The position numbers were made by a program, and so were the translations under genes. From the NCBI GenBank assembly GCA_025362115.1, contig JANYIK010000166.1, forward strand, positions 1-36,729: DNA of 36,729 nucleotides. Reading direction: 5' to 3'. This document shows, piece by piece, positions 26,039-36,729 of the stretch; the first letter of the stretch is position 1; each line of letters begins with the position of its first letter. The notes below the pieces were generated by a model. The model had not been told where the DNA came from. It searched no databases and saw only the letters and a list, made by a program, of their open reading frames with translations. Source of the DNA: Methylophilaceae bacterium. GTDB lineage: Bacteria > Pseudomonadota > Gammaproteobacteria > Burkholderiales > Methylophilaceae.

Positions 26039-26623
26039 ATGCGCCGCATTTTGTGTTTGCTATTGTTGATGAGTTTGGCTGGATGCTCTAAGAGCCCATC
26101 TGCTGGTACTCCCCAATTTGTTGGTTCGGACATGACAGATGTCACTCTGACTAGCGATTTCGTGTTGCCGGACCACAACGGCACGCCTCGTAAATTGACG
26201 GATTTTCATGGCAAGGTTGTGGCTTTATTTTTTGGCTATACCCATTGCCCGGACGTGTGTCCCACTACCATGACTGATCTGGCTGGCGCACTCAAGCTCA
26301 TGGGAGAGAAAGCCAAAGACGTACAGGTATTGTTTATCTCGCTAGACCCGGAACGCGATAGCGCTGAGGTGCTGAAGAAGTTCGTACCCTCGTTTAATCC
26401 TACTTTTTTAGGCTTGCGCGGCGATCAAGCGCAAACCGTCAAAGTCACGCAAGACTTCAAAGTGTATTTCGCCAAACAGGAATCCAACTCCAAAGCGGGC
26501 TACACCATAGACCATAGTGCGGGCGTGTATGTGTTCGATAAAACCGGCACGCTGCGCGTGATCATGAAGGCTGGCCAAAGCCAAAAAGACATCGCCCACG
26601 ATTTAGGTTGCTGCTTTAATTGA
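26039..26623 (+). CDS. SCO1/SenC family copper chaperone
   Basis: Lipobox [38 protein letters not shown]. Internal ATG at 26039 preferred. Confidence 0.93.
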   Translation: MRRILCLLLLMSLAGCSKSPSAGTPQFVGSDMTDVTLTSDFVLPDHNGTPRKLTDFHGKVVALFFGYTHCPDVCPTTMTDLAGALKLMGEKAKDVQVLFISLDPERDSAEVLKKFVPSFNPTFLGLRGDQAQTVKVTQDFKVYFAKQESNSKAGYTIDHSAGVYVFDKTGTLRVIMKAGQSQKDIAHDLGCCFN

Positions 26624-26624
26624 A

Positions 26625-26724
26625 CTCCCTCCCTCTCGCAGGGGGAGGGTTGGGGTGGGGGTTGCACGTGGAAATTTTGAACCATCTAACCCCCATCCTA
26701 CCCTTCCCCCTGAAAAGGGGAAGG
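26625..26724. repeat. pair of inverted GC-rich intergenic repeat units
   Basis: CTCCCTCCCTCTCGCAGGGGGAGGGTTGGGGTGGGGGTT and the inverted AACCCCCATCCTACCCTTCCCCCTGAAAAGGGGAAGG. Confidence 0.8.
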
Positions 26725-26744
26725 AATCTGCCGGTAATCATCAG

Positions 26745-27677
26745 ATGAGTAAATATTTAACTGCTGCGTTGTATAAATTCGTCACTTTGCCTGACTTTAC
26801 CGAGTTGAAAGCGCCTCTACTGGCTTGCTGTGAGGCGCATCAAGTCAAAGGGACTATCTTGTTGGCAGAAGAGGGTATCAACGGTACCATTTCCGGCCTG
26901 TCAGCTAATATCAATGCGGTGCTCACCTATTTACGTAGTGACACACGTTTAAGCGATTTGGTGCACAAAGAATCCTATGCCGATAAGCAACCTTTCTACC
27001 GCATGAAGGTGCGTTTGAAGAAGGAAATCGTGACTATGGGTGTACCCCATGTGAAGCCCAGTGAAATGGCGGGCCAGTATGTTAAACCAGAAGACTGGAA
27101 CGCGCTCATCAGTGACCCGGATGTAATTCTGGTGGATACACGCAACGACTACGAAGTGGCGATAGGCACGTTTCAGGGTGCAATTAACCCCAAAACCAAC
27201 AATTTTCGTGAATTGCCAAAGTGGGTGAAAAACACTCCGGAATTACGCGCAAAACCTAAGGTCGCCATGTTCTGCACCGGCGGCATCAGGTGCGAAAAAT
27301 CTACTGCTTATCTGCGTAGCCAAGGGTTTGAAGAGGTGTACCACTTACAAGGTGGGATTCTGAAATACCTAGAAACCGTACCCAAGGACGAGTCTTTATG
27401 GAAAGGTGAATGTTTTGTGTTTGATGAGCGCGTTTCGGTAGATCACGATCTCAAACCCGGCCAATTCCAGATGTGCCGCGCTTGTCGGCATCCGCTGGGG
27501 CATGATGATCTAGCCTCGGAACATTACGAGTTGGGCGTGAGTTGTCCGCATTGCTACGATAGAAAAACAGAAGAACGCAAGCAGGCTTACGCAGAACGTC
27601 AGCGGCAGGTGGAGCTGGCTGAAAAACGCCAGCAGGCGCATATCGGCGCGAAGTTCACGCCTAAAAACTCGGGTTAA
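26745..27677 (+). CDS. trhO: tRNA uridine(34) hydroxylase / rhodanese-related sulfurtransferase
   Basis: [63 protein letters not shown]. Listed ORF start lies in the repeat; ATG at 26745 preferred. Confidence 0.93.
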   Translation: MSKYLTAALYKFVTLPDFTELKAPLLACCEAHQVKGTILLAEEGINGTISGLSANINAVLTYLRSDTRLSDLVHKESYADKQPFYRMKVRLKKEIVTMGVPHVKPSEMAGQYVKPEDWNALISDPDVILVDTRNDYEVAIGTFQGAINPKTNNFRELPKWVKNTPELRAKPKVAMFCTGGIRCEKSTAYLRSQGFEEVYHLQGGILKYLETVPKDESLWKGECFVFDERVSVDHDLKPGQFQMCRACRHPLGHDDLASEHYELGVSCPHCYDRKTEERKQAYAERQRQVELAEKRQQAHIGAKFTPKNSG

Positions 27678-27678
27678 A

Positions 27679-28257
27679 TTACTCTTCCAGCCCGTAAAGC
27701 AGTGTCAATTGCGGCTGCACATACTCCATAGGTTTACGCTTGAAGCCGCTCTTGGCGAACTGATGCCAACGCCCCGCCACGTAGCACAGCAATAAGTTGG
27801 CTTGGGCTTCGGGGTCTAGCTTACGCTTGCTTTGTGTCTCGGCGATGCGTAAGGACTGTTTTAGCGTAGATTCCACACGGTCAAATAGCTGGTTGATGCG
27901 TAGTTGCAGTTTGGCATCTTCATTCACTAGCGCATCGCCAATCAGCACACGTGTCATGCCTGGGTTCTTCTCCGCGAACAACAGCAGAATGGTGATGATA
28001 CGGCGCACTTGCTTGAGGCCATCTGTTTCCTCAGTGGTGATTTTGTTGATTAGTGTAAACAGTGATTGCTCGATAAACTCAATCAAGCCTTCAAACATCT
28101 GCGCTTTGCCGGAAAAGTGCCGGTAGAGCGCTGCCTCGCTCACGTCCAGTTTGGCGGCAAGCCTAGCGGTAGTGATTTTCTCATGCTTGGGCATCTCCAG
28201 CATCTTTGCCAAGGTTTGCAGGATTTGTTGCTTACGTTCACCAGGTTTTGTAGCCAT
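27679..28257 (-). CDS. slmA: TetR-family nucleoid occlusion factor SlmA
   Basis: RKQQILQTLAKMLEMPKHEKITTARLAAKLDVSEAALYRHFSGKAQMFEGLIEFIE; WHQFAKSGFKRKP C-terminus. Confidence 0.93.
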   Translation of the reverse strand: MATKPGERKQQILQTLAKMLEMPKHEKITTARLAAKLDVSEAALYRHFSGKAQMFEGLIEFIEQSLFTLINKITTEETDGLKQVRRIITILLLFAEKNPGMTRVLIGDALVNEDAKLQLRINQLFDRVESTLKQSLRIAETQSKRKLDPEAQANLLLCYVAGRWHQFAKSGFKRKPMEYVQPQLTLLYGLEE

Positions 28258-28299
28258 GATTTCAGTCCTTATTTAAGTTGCTACAAGTTCAAGTTCGTT

Positions 28300-28336
28300 C
28301 CTTCCCCTTTTTAGGGGGAAGGACAGGATGGGGGGT
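28300..28336. repeat. third copy of the GC-rich intergenic repeat unit, abutting the argB stop
   Basis: CCTTCCCCTTTTTAGGGGGAAGGACAGGATGGGGGGT is nearly identical to the reverse complement of the right unit at 26688-26724. Confidence 0.8.
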
Positions 28337-29257
<921 letters not shown>

Positions 29258-29369
29258 TTACTCGAATGTGTGGTTCTGGTGTCATGTGCATCAAGAGATT
29301 GCATGCGAAACTGGGGCAATATAGAGTGGGCTTTGTTAAGATGGAGTCGTCGCGTATCAAGGAGCCGCT

Positions 29370-31034
29370 ATGCTGAGTGATATAGAGATTTCGCAACAAA
29401 CGCCCATCAAGAAAATAACTGAGGTTGCCAAAACACTTAGACTCAATGTTGATAGCTTAATCCCTTATGGGCATTACAAAGCCAAGATTGATTTAGCCGC
29501 TCTTGATCTGGCAATTAAGCCGGACGGCAAGCTGATACTGGTTACAGCTATTTCGCCGACCCCACCCGGAGAAGGCAAGACGACCACTAGCGTGGGGCTG
29601 GGCGATGCCTTGAATCACATCGGCAAGCAAGCTGCCATCTGCCTGCGTGAACCTTCGATGGGTCCGGTGTTCGGCATGAAGGGTGGCGCTACGGGTGGCG
29701 GCTATGCGCAAATTGTGCCGATGGAAGACATCAATCTGCACTTCACTGGCGATTTCTCTGCCATCGCGCTTGCACACAACCTGCTGTCAGCGTTAATAGA
29801 CAACCATATCCACCAAGGCAACGCATTGGGGATAGACCCGCGCCAGATCACCTGGAAGCGTGTAATGGATATGAACGACCGTGCGCTGCGACAAATTGTG
29901 GTGGGACTGGGCGGCAAGGTGAATGGACAAACGCGCGAAGATGGATTTGATATCGTAGTGGCTTCTGAAGTGATGGCAATCTTTTGTCTGGCAGAATCGC
30001 TCAAAGACTTGAAACAACGCCTAGGCAATATCGTGATTGGATATGGTTTTGACGGGCACGCCATTCATGCGCGAGAACTCAAGGCTCATGGGGCTATGGC
30101 GGTGCTGTTGAAAGATGCCATCAAACCGAATCTGGTGCAAAGTCTGGAAGGCACGCCAGCCTTGATTCACGGTGGGCCATTTGCCAATATCGCGCATGGA
30201 TGCAATTCTGTTATTGCCACCAAACTGGCGCTCAAGCTTGCGGATTATGTGGTCACCGAAGCGGGTTTTGGCGCGGATTTGGGGGCGGAAAAATTCATAG
30301 ACATCAAATGCCGTAAGTCTGGCCTGCAGCCTTCTGCCTGTGTCATCGTGGCGACCATACGTGCACTCAAGTACCACGGCGGGGTGGAGGTGAAAGATTT
30401 GAATGTTGAAGATGTCTCGGCGTTGAAATCCGGTCTGGTGAATCTGCAAAAGCATGTACAAAATGTCACCCAGCACTACGGTTTGCCTTGCGTGGTGGCG
30501 ATTAACCGGTTTACTTCGGATAGCCACGCGGAGATCGCGCTGGTCGAACAAAGCATGGCGGCACTGGGAGTAAAAGTAGTGCTGGCTGAACATTGGGCAA
30601 AAGGCGGAGTGGGTGCGGAAGCCTTAGCGCATGAAGTGGTGCGGTTGGCGGATGCCAAGCCTACGATGAAATTCGTATATGAGGATGGCGACGCTTTGTG
30701 GGAAAAGATGCGGAAAATCGCCATCAATATCTATGGTGCCGCCGACATCGCTGCCTCACGTCGTATCCGTGCACTGATTGATGAGTTGCAAAAGGATTAC
30801 GGCCATTATCCTATCTGCGTGGCCAAGACGCAGTCATCGTTTTCAACCGATGCTACCCTCAAAGGCGCACCTACAGGCCACACTGTAACGATACGAGAAG
30901 TGCGTTTGTGTGCTGGAGCCGAGTTTATCGTGATGTTGTGCGACGACATCATGACTATGCCTGGCTTACCCAAAGAGCCTTGTGCCACGCACATAGATAT
31001 TAGTGATGATGGCATCGTGTCGGGTTTGTATTAG
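29370..31034 (+). CDS. fhs: formate--tetrahydrofolate ligase
   Basis: [56 protein letters not shown]. Confidence 0.97.
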   Translation: MLSDIEISQQTPIKKITEVAKTLRLNVDSLIPYGHYKAKIDLAALDLAIKPDGKLILVTAISPTPPGEGKTTTSVGLGDALNHIGKQAAICLREPSMGPVFGMKGGATGGGYAQIVPMEDINLHFTGDFSAIALAHNLLSALIDNHIHQGNALGIDPRQITWKRVMDMNDRALRQIVVGLGGKVNGQTREDGFDIVVASEVMAIFCLAESLKDLKQRLGNIVIGYGFDGHAIHARELKAHGAMAVLLKDAIKPNLVQSLEGTPALIHGGPFANIAHGCNSVIATKLALKLADYVVTEAGFGADLGAEKFIDIKCRKSGLQPSACVIVATIRALKYHGGVEVKDLNVEDVSALKSGLVNLQKHVQNVTQHYGLPCVVAINRFTSDSHAEIALVEQSMAALGVKVVLAEHWAKGGVGAEALAHEVVRLADAKPTMKFVYEDGDALWEKMRKIAINIYGAADIAASRRIRALIDELQKDYGHYPICVAKTQSSFSTDATLKGAPTGHTVTIREVRLCAGAEFIVMLCDDIMTMPGLPKEPCATHIDISDDGIVSGLY

Positions 31035-31037
31035 CGC

Positions 31038-32492
31038 ATGTTGCCATCTGTTTTATTGACAGGGTTGCGCCGCTTCTTGCCCAAGGCCAGCTTGTTGACC
31101 AAGCCTGAGCAACTTGTTCCTTACGAGTGCGATGCGCTTTCGGCATATCGGCAAATGCCGGCTGCGGTAGCGCTGCCGGAAGACGAAATCCAAATAGCCA
31201 AAATCTTGCGACTTTGTCATCAATGTAATGTGCCAGTGGTAGCGCGCGGCCATGGTACTGGATTGTCGGGTGGTGCATTGCCGCTCAAGAATGCCTTACT
31301 GCTCTCATTGGCAAAGCTAAATAAGATTATTCATATTGACCCGCTCTCACGCATTGCCAAGGTTCAGCCCGGTGTGCGTAACCTCGCTATTTCTCAAGCC
31401 GCTGCACCTCATGGTTTGTACTACGCGCCTGATCCTTCTTCGCAAATCGCGTGCAGCATAGGCGGAAATGTGGCTGAAAACTCCGGCGGCATCCATTGTC
31501 TGAAATATGGCCTCACTGTGCATAATGTGCTCGAAGTGCGTGTGGTGACGATGGATGGCGAACTGCTCACGTTGGGGAGCCAAGCGCTGGATAGCCCGGG
31601 CTACGACCTGTTAGCGCTTATCAATGGCTCTGAGGGCATGTTGGGCGTGATTACCGAAATTACCGTCAAGTTGTTGGCCAAGCCAGAGCGTGCGCAAGTC
31701 ATGTTGGCAGCGTTTGATAGTGTGGAAAAAGCCGGCCACGCGGTGGGCGAAATCATTGCTGCCGGCATCATACCTGCGGGGCTGGAGATGATGGACAAGT
31801 TGGCGATACGGGCGGCAGAAGCCTATGTTCATGCTGGTTACCCTGATAATGCCGAAGCTTTGTTGCTAATAGAGATTGACGGAGTAAATGAAGAGGTATC
31901 GGATGGTATCCATGTGGTGCATGATGTGGTGCAGCGCTGCGGTGCAATAGAGATACGCACCGCCACGGATGATGCGGAACGCGCTACTCTGTGGGCAGGT
32001 CGCAAGGCTGCTTTTCCTGCAGTGGGTCGCATCTCGCCCGATTACTACTGTATGGATGGCACCATCCCGCGCAGCAAGCTCCCTGAAGTTCTGCGGCGTA
32101 TAGCGGAGCTTTCCAAGGAATACGGCCTACCTGTGGCTAATGTGTTCCACGCCGGCGATGGTAATCTGCACCCGCTGATTCTGTACGATGCTAACAAGGC
32201 GGGTGAGTTGACCAAAACCGAAGAGATGGGGGGCAAAATTTTAGAGCTATGCATCGCTGTGGGGGGCACGATTACAGGCGAACACGGCGTAGGAATAGAG
32301 AAAATCAACCAGATGTGCAGTCAGTTTGCCACGCCAGAGTTAGAGATTTTTCATGCATTGAAAGCCGCGTTTGACCCCTTGGGCTTGCTCAATCCCGGCA
32401 AGGCCGTGCCTAGCCTCTATCGCTGCGCCGAGCTGGGAGCGATGCATGTGCATCATGGGCAATTGCCGCACCCTGAGTTACCGAGATTTTGA
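31038..32492 (+). CDS. glcD: glycolate oxidase subunit GlcD (FAD-linked)
   Basis: VVARGHGTGLSGGALP, YYAPDPSSQIACSIGGNVAENSGG, VFHAGDGNLHPLI, GGTITGEHGVG. Confidence 0.94.
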   Translation: MLPSVLLTGLRRFLPKASLLTKPEQLVPYECDALSAYRQMPAAVALPEDEIQIAKILRLCHQCNVPVVARGHGTGLSGGALPLKNALLLSLAKLNKIIHIDPLSRIAKVQPGVRNLAISQAAAPHGLYYAPDPSSQIACSIGGNVAENSGGIHCLKYGLTVHNVLEVRVVTMDGELLTLGSQALDSPGYDLLALINGSEGMLGVITEITVKLLAKPERAQVMLAAFDSVEKAGHAVGEIIAAGIIPAGLEMMDKLAIRAAEAYVHAGYPDNAEALLLIEIDGVNEEVSDGIHVVHDVVQRCGAIEIRTATDDAERATLWAGRKAAFPAVGRISPDYYCMDGTIPRSKLPEVLRRIAELSKEYGLPVANVFHAGDGNLHPLILYDANKAGELTKTEEMGGKILELCIAVGGTITGEHGVGIEKINQMCSQFATPELEIFHALKAAFDPLGLLNPGKAVPSLYRCAELGAMHVHHGQLPHPELPRF

Positions 32493-33508
32493 TGGATATT
32501 GCTGTTCGAATTCAACAAGCTATCGCCGAAAAAAAAACGCTGACCATACGCGGCAGCGGTAGCAAAGCGTTTTACGGCAATGCTCCCACAGGTGAATTGC
32601 TTTCCACTCAAGGGTTGACAGGGATTGTGGCCTACGACCCGCGCGAACTTACCATAACTGCGCGGGCTGGTACTACGCTCAAAGAAATTGAAGCGGCACT
32701 TGGGAAAAATAAGCAAATGCTGCCGTTTGAACCACCGTATTTTGGCGATGGTGCAACTTTAGGGGGCAGTATTGCGACTGGCCTTTCCGGCCCGCGGCGA
32801 CCTTACGCCGGGGCGGTGCGTGATGCAGTATTGGGGGTAGAGTTGATTGATGGGCGTGGTCAGCATTTGCGTTTTGGTGGGAGGGTGATTAAAAATGTGG
32901 CAGGTTATGACGTGTCGCGTTTGGTGGTGGGGTCACTGGGGAGCTTGGGCGTGTTGACTGAGGTCACGATTAAACTATTGCCACAGCCCTCCTGTGAGCG
33001 CACGCTTTCGCTGGAGATGAATGAAATAAAGGCCATTGAAATCATGAATCAATGGGCGGCTAGACCGTTGCCGTTGTCTGCAAGTGCATGGATAGCTGGG
33101 CGTTTGGTCGTAAGACTTTCCGGTGCCGAGAGCGCGGTCAATGCAGCAGTGGGAAAATTAGGGGGAGAAGATATTGCCGATGGCGCAGTTTTTTGGGCTG
33201 CGCTGAAAGAGCAAACCTTGCCGATATTTGAAACATCGTCTTTGTGGCGACTCAGTGTGCCCTCCACCACGCCGCCGATAGCGGGAACACGATGTGTCGA
33301 ATGGGGCGGTGCGGTGCGGTGGGTGGTGGATAGCAGCGATGCGCCGCGACATCAGGCATTAGCGGCGGGGGGGCATGCCACTCTGTTCCGTGGAATCGGC
33401 TACCCGGCTTTTGCGCCGCTGTCAGCGCCGATGGCAGATCTGCACCAACGCATCCGCCAGATTTTTGACCCGCATGGCGTGTTCGACGCGGGAAGACTGT
33501 ACGCTTAA
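32492..33508 (+). CDS. glcE: glycolate oxidase subunit GlcE
   Basis: LTIRGSGSKAFYG, MLPFEPPYFGDGATLGGSIATGLSGPRRPYAGAVRDAVLGV, GGRVIKNVAGYDVSRL. Confidence 0.94.
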   Translation: MDIAVRIQQAIAEKKTLTIRGSGSKAFYGNAPTGELLSTQGLTGIVAYDPRELTITARAGTTLKEIEAALGKNKQMLPFEPPYFGDGATLGGSIATGLSGPRRPYAGAVRDAVLGVELIDGRGQHLRFGGRVIKNVAGYDVSRLVVGSLGSLGVLTEVTIKLLPQPSCERTLSLEMNEIKAIEIMNQWAARPLPLSASAWIAGRLVVRLSGAESAVNAAVGKLGGEDIADGAVFWAALKEQTLPIFETSSLWRLSVPSTTPPIAGTRCVEWGGAVRWVVDSSDAPRHQALAAGGHATLFRGIGYPAFAPLSAPMADLHQRIRQIFDPHGVFDAGRLYA

Positions 33509-33514
33509 GCCAAC

Positions 33515-34714
33515 ATGCAAACCCAACTTTCCCCTGAATTCATCAATACCACGCAAGGACTTGAGGCCAATGCGATCTTGCGCAAGTGTGTGCATTGCGG
33601 TTTTTGCAACGCCACTTGTCCGACTTATCAGGTGAAAGGCGATGAATTGGATGGCCCAAGAGGGCGTATTTACCTGATCAAGCAGATGTTGGAAGGTGCG
33701 CCAAGCGGTGGCACTATCCATACCCATTTGGATCGCTGCCTGACTTGTCGCAACTGCGAAACCACCTGTCCGTCAGGTGTGGAATACGGGGAATTACTGG
33801 AGATCGGTCGTGAAATCGCTGAGAGCACGATCAAGCGCCCATGGCACCAAGAGTTCAGCAGATGGTTACTGTGCAAGGTGCTGACACAGCCCAAGCTATT
33901 TTCAGCGGCGTTGAAAGTGGCGCGCTGGCTCAAACCAGTATTGCCCACAATACTTCAAGACAAAATCCCCGCGCAACAGCAAGCCCAACCTTGGCCACCC
34001 ACCCAACACCTGCGCCAGATGTTGATATTAGAAGGCTGCGTACAACCCCAGCTCGCCCCCAACATCAACGCCACTGCCGCGCGAGTGCTGGATAAATTAA
34101 GCATCAGCTTGATTCGTGCGGAGCAGGCTGGTTGCTGTGGCGCACTCCCCCAGCACTTGTCTGCGCCAGAACATGCCAAAGCGCTGATGAGGCGCAACAT
34201 TGATGCTTGGTGGCCGCATATTGAAGCGGGAGTAGAGGCCATCGTGATGACGGCGAGTGGCTGCGGGGTGCAGGTGAAAGACTATGGTCGCTTGCTCAAA
34301 GACGATATGGCTTACGCGGTAAAAGCTGCGCGTATCGCAGCGTTAACCAAAGACATCGCCGAAGTTTTGATTCATGAAAACCTGTCAAACATCACCAGTG
34401 CCCCGCGCAAAATCGCTTACCATCCCCCATGCACCTTGCAGCATGGGCAAAAACTACCGGGTTTGGTCGAGGGGATACTGCTCAAACTAGGACATCAACT
34501 CACGAAAGTTGAAGATGCGCATCTGTGCTGCGGTTCGGCAGGGACTTATTCATTGCTGCAAAACAAGATTGCGGGTGAACTGCGAGCCAATAAGCTGGCA
34601 GCGCTGAATGCGGGGAAACCGGAATTGATTGCTACTGCCAACATTGGCTGCATGTGTCATTTGCAAAGCGGAGTCGATAAACCCGTGATGCACTGGCTGG
34701 AGTTGCTGGAATAG
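33515..34714 (+). CDS. glcF: glycolate oxidase iron-sulfur subunit GlcF
   Basis: CVHCGFCNATCPTY, CLTCRNCETTCPSGVEYG, and CCG motifs (GCCGALPQH; CCGSAGTYS). Confidence 0.95.
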   Translation: MQTQLSPEFINTTQGLEANAILRKCVHCGFCNATCPTYQVKGDELDGPRGRIYLIKQMLEGAPSGGTIHTHLDRCLTCRNCETTCPSGVEYGELLEIGREIAESTIKRPWHQEFSRWLLCKVLTQPKLFSAALKVARWLKPVLPTILQDKIPAQQQAQPWPPTQHLRQMLILEGCVQPQLAPNINATAARVLDKLSISLIRAEQAGCCGALPQHLSAPEHAKALMRRNIDAWWPHIEAGVEAIVMTASGCGVQVKDYGRLLKDDMAYAVKAARIAALTKDIAEVLIHENLSNITSAPRKIAYHPPCTLQHGQKLPGLVEGILLKLGHQLTKVEDAHLCCGSAGTYSLLQNKIAGELRANKLAALNAGKPELIATANIGCMCHLQSGVDKPVMHWLELLE

Positions 34715-34778
34715 TGAGCTTGCCCCTGTTTTTCGGATACCTAACATAGCACCTAAATGAACAATTGCTTTCCGTGAC

Positions 34779-35996
34779 ATGAAAAAAACTCCCCTGATTA
34801 ACCGCGCTTTTGCCGAGCTGTTGGCCTTTCGCATTCTCATTGTGTTGTCTTACCAAATGGTGGCGGTGATTGTGGGCTGGCATATTTACGAGCTCACGCA
34901 CGATCCGCTGGCGCTGGGTTTATTAGGCTTAGCCGAGGCGATTCCTTATTTTTGCTGTGCTTTGTTTGCGGGCTATGCGGTCGATCACCATTCGCGGCGG
35001 ATGTTCGCGGTGATGGCCTGCGTATTGTTAGTGATAAATTCTGCGGCTTTAGTGGCGGTGTCTATGGGGCTGTTGCCGGGTGATGCTACGCACTGGATTT
35101 ACGCTTCTATAATGCTCAATGGTGCTGCCCGCGCCTTTATCGGACCCTCCTACAATGCTTTGTTTGCGTTGATTCTTCCACGCGCGCAATACGCACGAGC
35201 ATCGGGGGTTAGCAGCTCAGTATTCCAGATTGGCTTGGTGCTTGGCCCTGCGCTGGGCGGCGTGCTGGTGGGCGTGACAGGCAAAACGGTGGCTTATAGC
35301 GTGGCGACGGTGTTTGCCATTATCGCCGCCATTGCGCTGTTGTTATTACGGGTAAAAGAACCTCCTTCTGCGGCGGGCATCCCTGTATTCACAAGCATCT
35401 ACGAAGGATTGCGTTTTGTGTTCAGCAATCCGTTGATGCTGAGTGCGATGTCGCTAGATATGTTCGCTGTGCTGTTTGGTGGGGCGGTTTCTATGTTACC
35501 CGTGTTTATCCACGAGATTTACCACTATGGCGCGGAAGGTCTGGGTGTTCTGCGCGCCTCTCCTGCTGTAGGTGCCATGCTCGTAGGTTTGGTGCTGGCC
35601 AAACACCCCGTCAATCGCCACGCGGGACGATGGTTGCTGGGTTCAGTCGCTGGTTTTGGTGTGTGCATTATTGGCTTTGGCTTGAGCCAGAACTTCTGGT
35701 TGGCAGGCTTGCTGCTCATGCTCTCCGGCGTGTTCGACGGTATCTCTGTGGTGATGCGAACCACTATTTACCAACTCATCACCCCAGACAGTATGCGCGG
35801 CCGTATCTCCGCCATCAACGGTATTTTCATCGGCTCGTCTAATGAACTGGGCGCGTTTGAATCCGGCGTAATGGCGCGGTTGATGGGCTTGACGCCATCA
35901 GTGGTGTTTGGTGGTGTGATGACTTTGCTGGTAGTGGGCGTAGTGGCGAAGGTGTCGCCCAGGTTAAGACGCTTGGAGTTGCGGGAGTTGCATTAA
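34779..35996 (+). CDS. MFS transporter (EntS-like layout)
   Basis: About 12 hydrophobic segments; GWHIYELTHDPLALGLLGLAEAIP, GYAVDHHSRR, TPDSMRGRISAINGIFIGSSNELGAFESG. Confidence 0.88.
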   Translation: MKKTPLINRAFAELLAFRILIVLSYQMVAVIVGWHIYELTHDPLALGLLGLAEAIPYFCCALFAGYAVDHHSRRMFAVMACVLLVINSAALVAVSMGLLPGDATHWIYASIMLNGAARAFIGPSYNALFALILPRAQYARASGVSSSVFQIGLVLGPALGGVLVGVTGKTVAYSVATVFAIIAAIALLLLRVKEPPSAAGIPVFTSIYEGLRFVFSNPLMLSAMSLDMFAVLFGGAVSMLPVFIHEIYHYGAEGLGVLRASPAVGAMLVGLVLAKHPVNRHAGRWLLGSVAGFGVCIIGFGLSQNFWLAGLLLMLSGVFDGISVVMRTTIYQLITPDSMRGRISAINGIFIGSSNELGAFESGVMARLMGLTPSVVFGGVMTLLVVGVVAKVSPRLRRLELRELH

Positions 35997-36005
35997 ATCA
36001 CCGCT

Positions 36006-36138
36006 GTCATTCCGGCGGAGGCCGGAATCCAGCCAAACGTCAATATAGTCGCCGTGCGAACCCATGTCGCCCAAGCCACCTGAACTGGATTCCCACTGCA
36101 GCCTGCCCTCGAATGCTTTAGTCGGGGGCGGGAATGAC
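36006..36138. repeat. inverted pair of REP-like units
   Basis: GTCATTCCGGCGGAGGCCGGAATCCAG (36006-36032) and inverted CTGGATTCCCACTGC...GGGCGGGAATGAC (36085-36138). Confidence 0.8.
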
Positions 36139-36729
36139 TTAGGAGTTAGATGTTTGGTGTTTTGCTGGCACCGCTAACAGATTATTTTTCATGGGTGTGG
36201 CGTGCTTTTTGTCGGCCTGTAAGCGATAGCTGACGGGTACATTTGTCTGCAATTCTGGTGCAACAGCGGGCACGTTCTTGCTATTGATCAAGGTTTCGGC
36301 CAAGCCATCCACCCCTAGCGTTTTGCACACGTGCATGGCCAGCGTATCAAACGCTGCGGGTAGATCATCACTTCTGCCAGAATAAGCAATCTCGCCGCTT
36401 AAGCGCATTTCTATTTGGTTGGCGATGGCGATGACGATGATTTCCGCATCAAAGACACCTAAACCATCCGTGCCGATTAAAGGCATAAACAGCCAGGCAT
36501 TAAAGTCTTCACCGCGCTGGGTATAAGCACGGACTCTGGTTTCTACAGCGCTGTCTTTACCGCCCAGCATATGTTCCATCACGCTCACTGCGGCTGGCAC
36601 ATCGCTGGCATGTTGCATCCCGTGGCTATACAGCGTGTGCAACATTCCAGCGAGTACGATTTCCAGCTTGAAGCCATAACGTATCAGTATGCTGGCAGTG
36701 CCGACTAGATGGTTCACAAATGGCCTGCC
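36139..36729 (-). CDS. hypothetical HD-like protein, possibly DUF6817-related (5' truncated by window edge)
   Basis: Frame stays open through 36729 (GRPFVNHLVGTASILIRYGFKLEIVLAGMLHTLYSHG); the listed GTG start is probably internal. Confidence 0.5.
   Translation of the reverse strand, partial: GRPFVNHLVGTASILIRYGFKLEIVLAGMLHTLYSHGMQHASDVPAAVSVMEHMLGGKDSAVETRVRAYTQRGEDFNAWLFMPLIGTDGLGVFDAEIIVIAIANQIEMRLSGEIAYSGRSDDLPAAFDTLAMHVCKTLGVDGLAETLINSKNVPAVAPELQTNVPVSYRLQADKKHATPMKNNLLAVPAKHQTSNS

Noticed and set aside
26655-26744. Listed N-terminal extension of trhO
   Set aside because: Encoded by the intergenic repeat pair; [12 protein letters not shown] at 26745 matches the expected family start.
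30021-30593. 190-aa minus-strand ORF opposite fhs
   Set aside because: Antisense of a highly conserved enzyme; no domain signature.

Overview
The window looks like a chromosomal segment of a betaproteobacterium; this taxonomic guess is an inference from gene content and order, not a search. Positions 1-13.7 kb hold an accessory block: the 3' end of a giant cadherin-like/Ig-like repeat surface protein, a GGDEF diguanylate cyclase, a divergent GGDEF-EAL protein, a tight three-gene set (GAF-HlyD adaptor, M50 intramembrane-protease-like protein with HlyD-like C-terminus, truncated SecA-like ATPase), a degenerate HD-GYP protein and a lipoprotein. My main hypothesis is that this block is a dedicated export/processing system for the giant surface protein, linked to c-di-GMP signalling. 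Positions 13.8-17.4 kb carry housekeeping genes (cobalamin adenosyltransferase, yaeQ, murI, a cupredoxin-like protein, a zinc-finger protein, ilvE). Positions 17.7-26.6 kb are an aa3-type cytochrome c oxidase locus with assembly and heme A genes, including a 37-aa ORF missing from the supplied track. Positions 26.7-36 kb carry trhO, slmA, argB, fhs, glcDEF and an MFS transporter, and a partial ORF runs off the right edge. Several composite palindromic intergenic repeats and two clear intrinsic terminators are visible. I saw no CRISPR array, rRNA, tRNA, transposase or phage gene.
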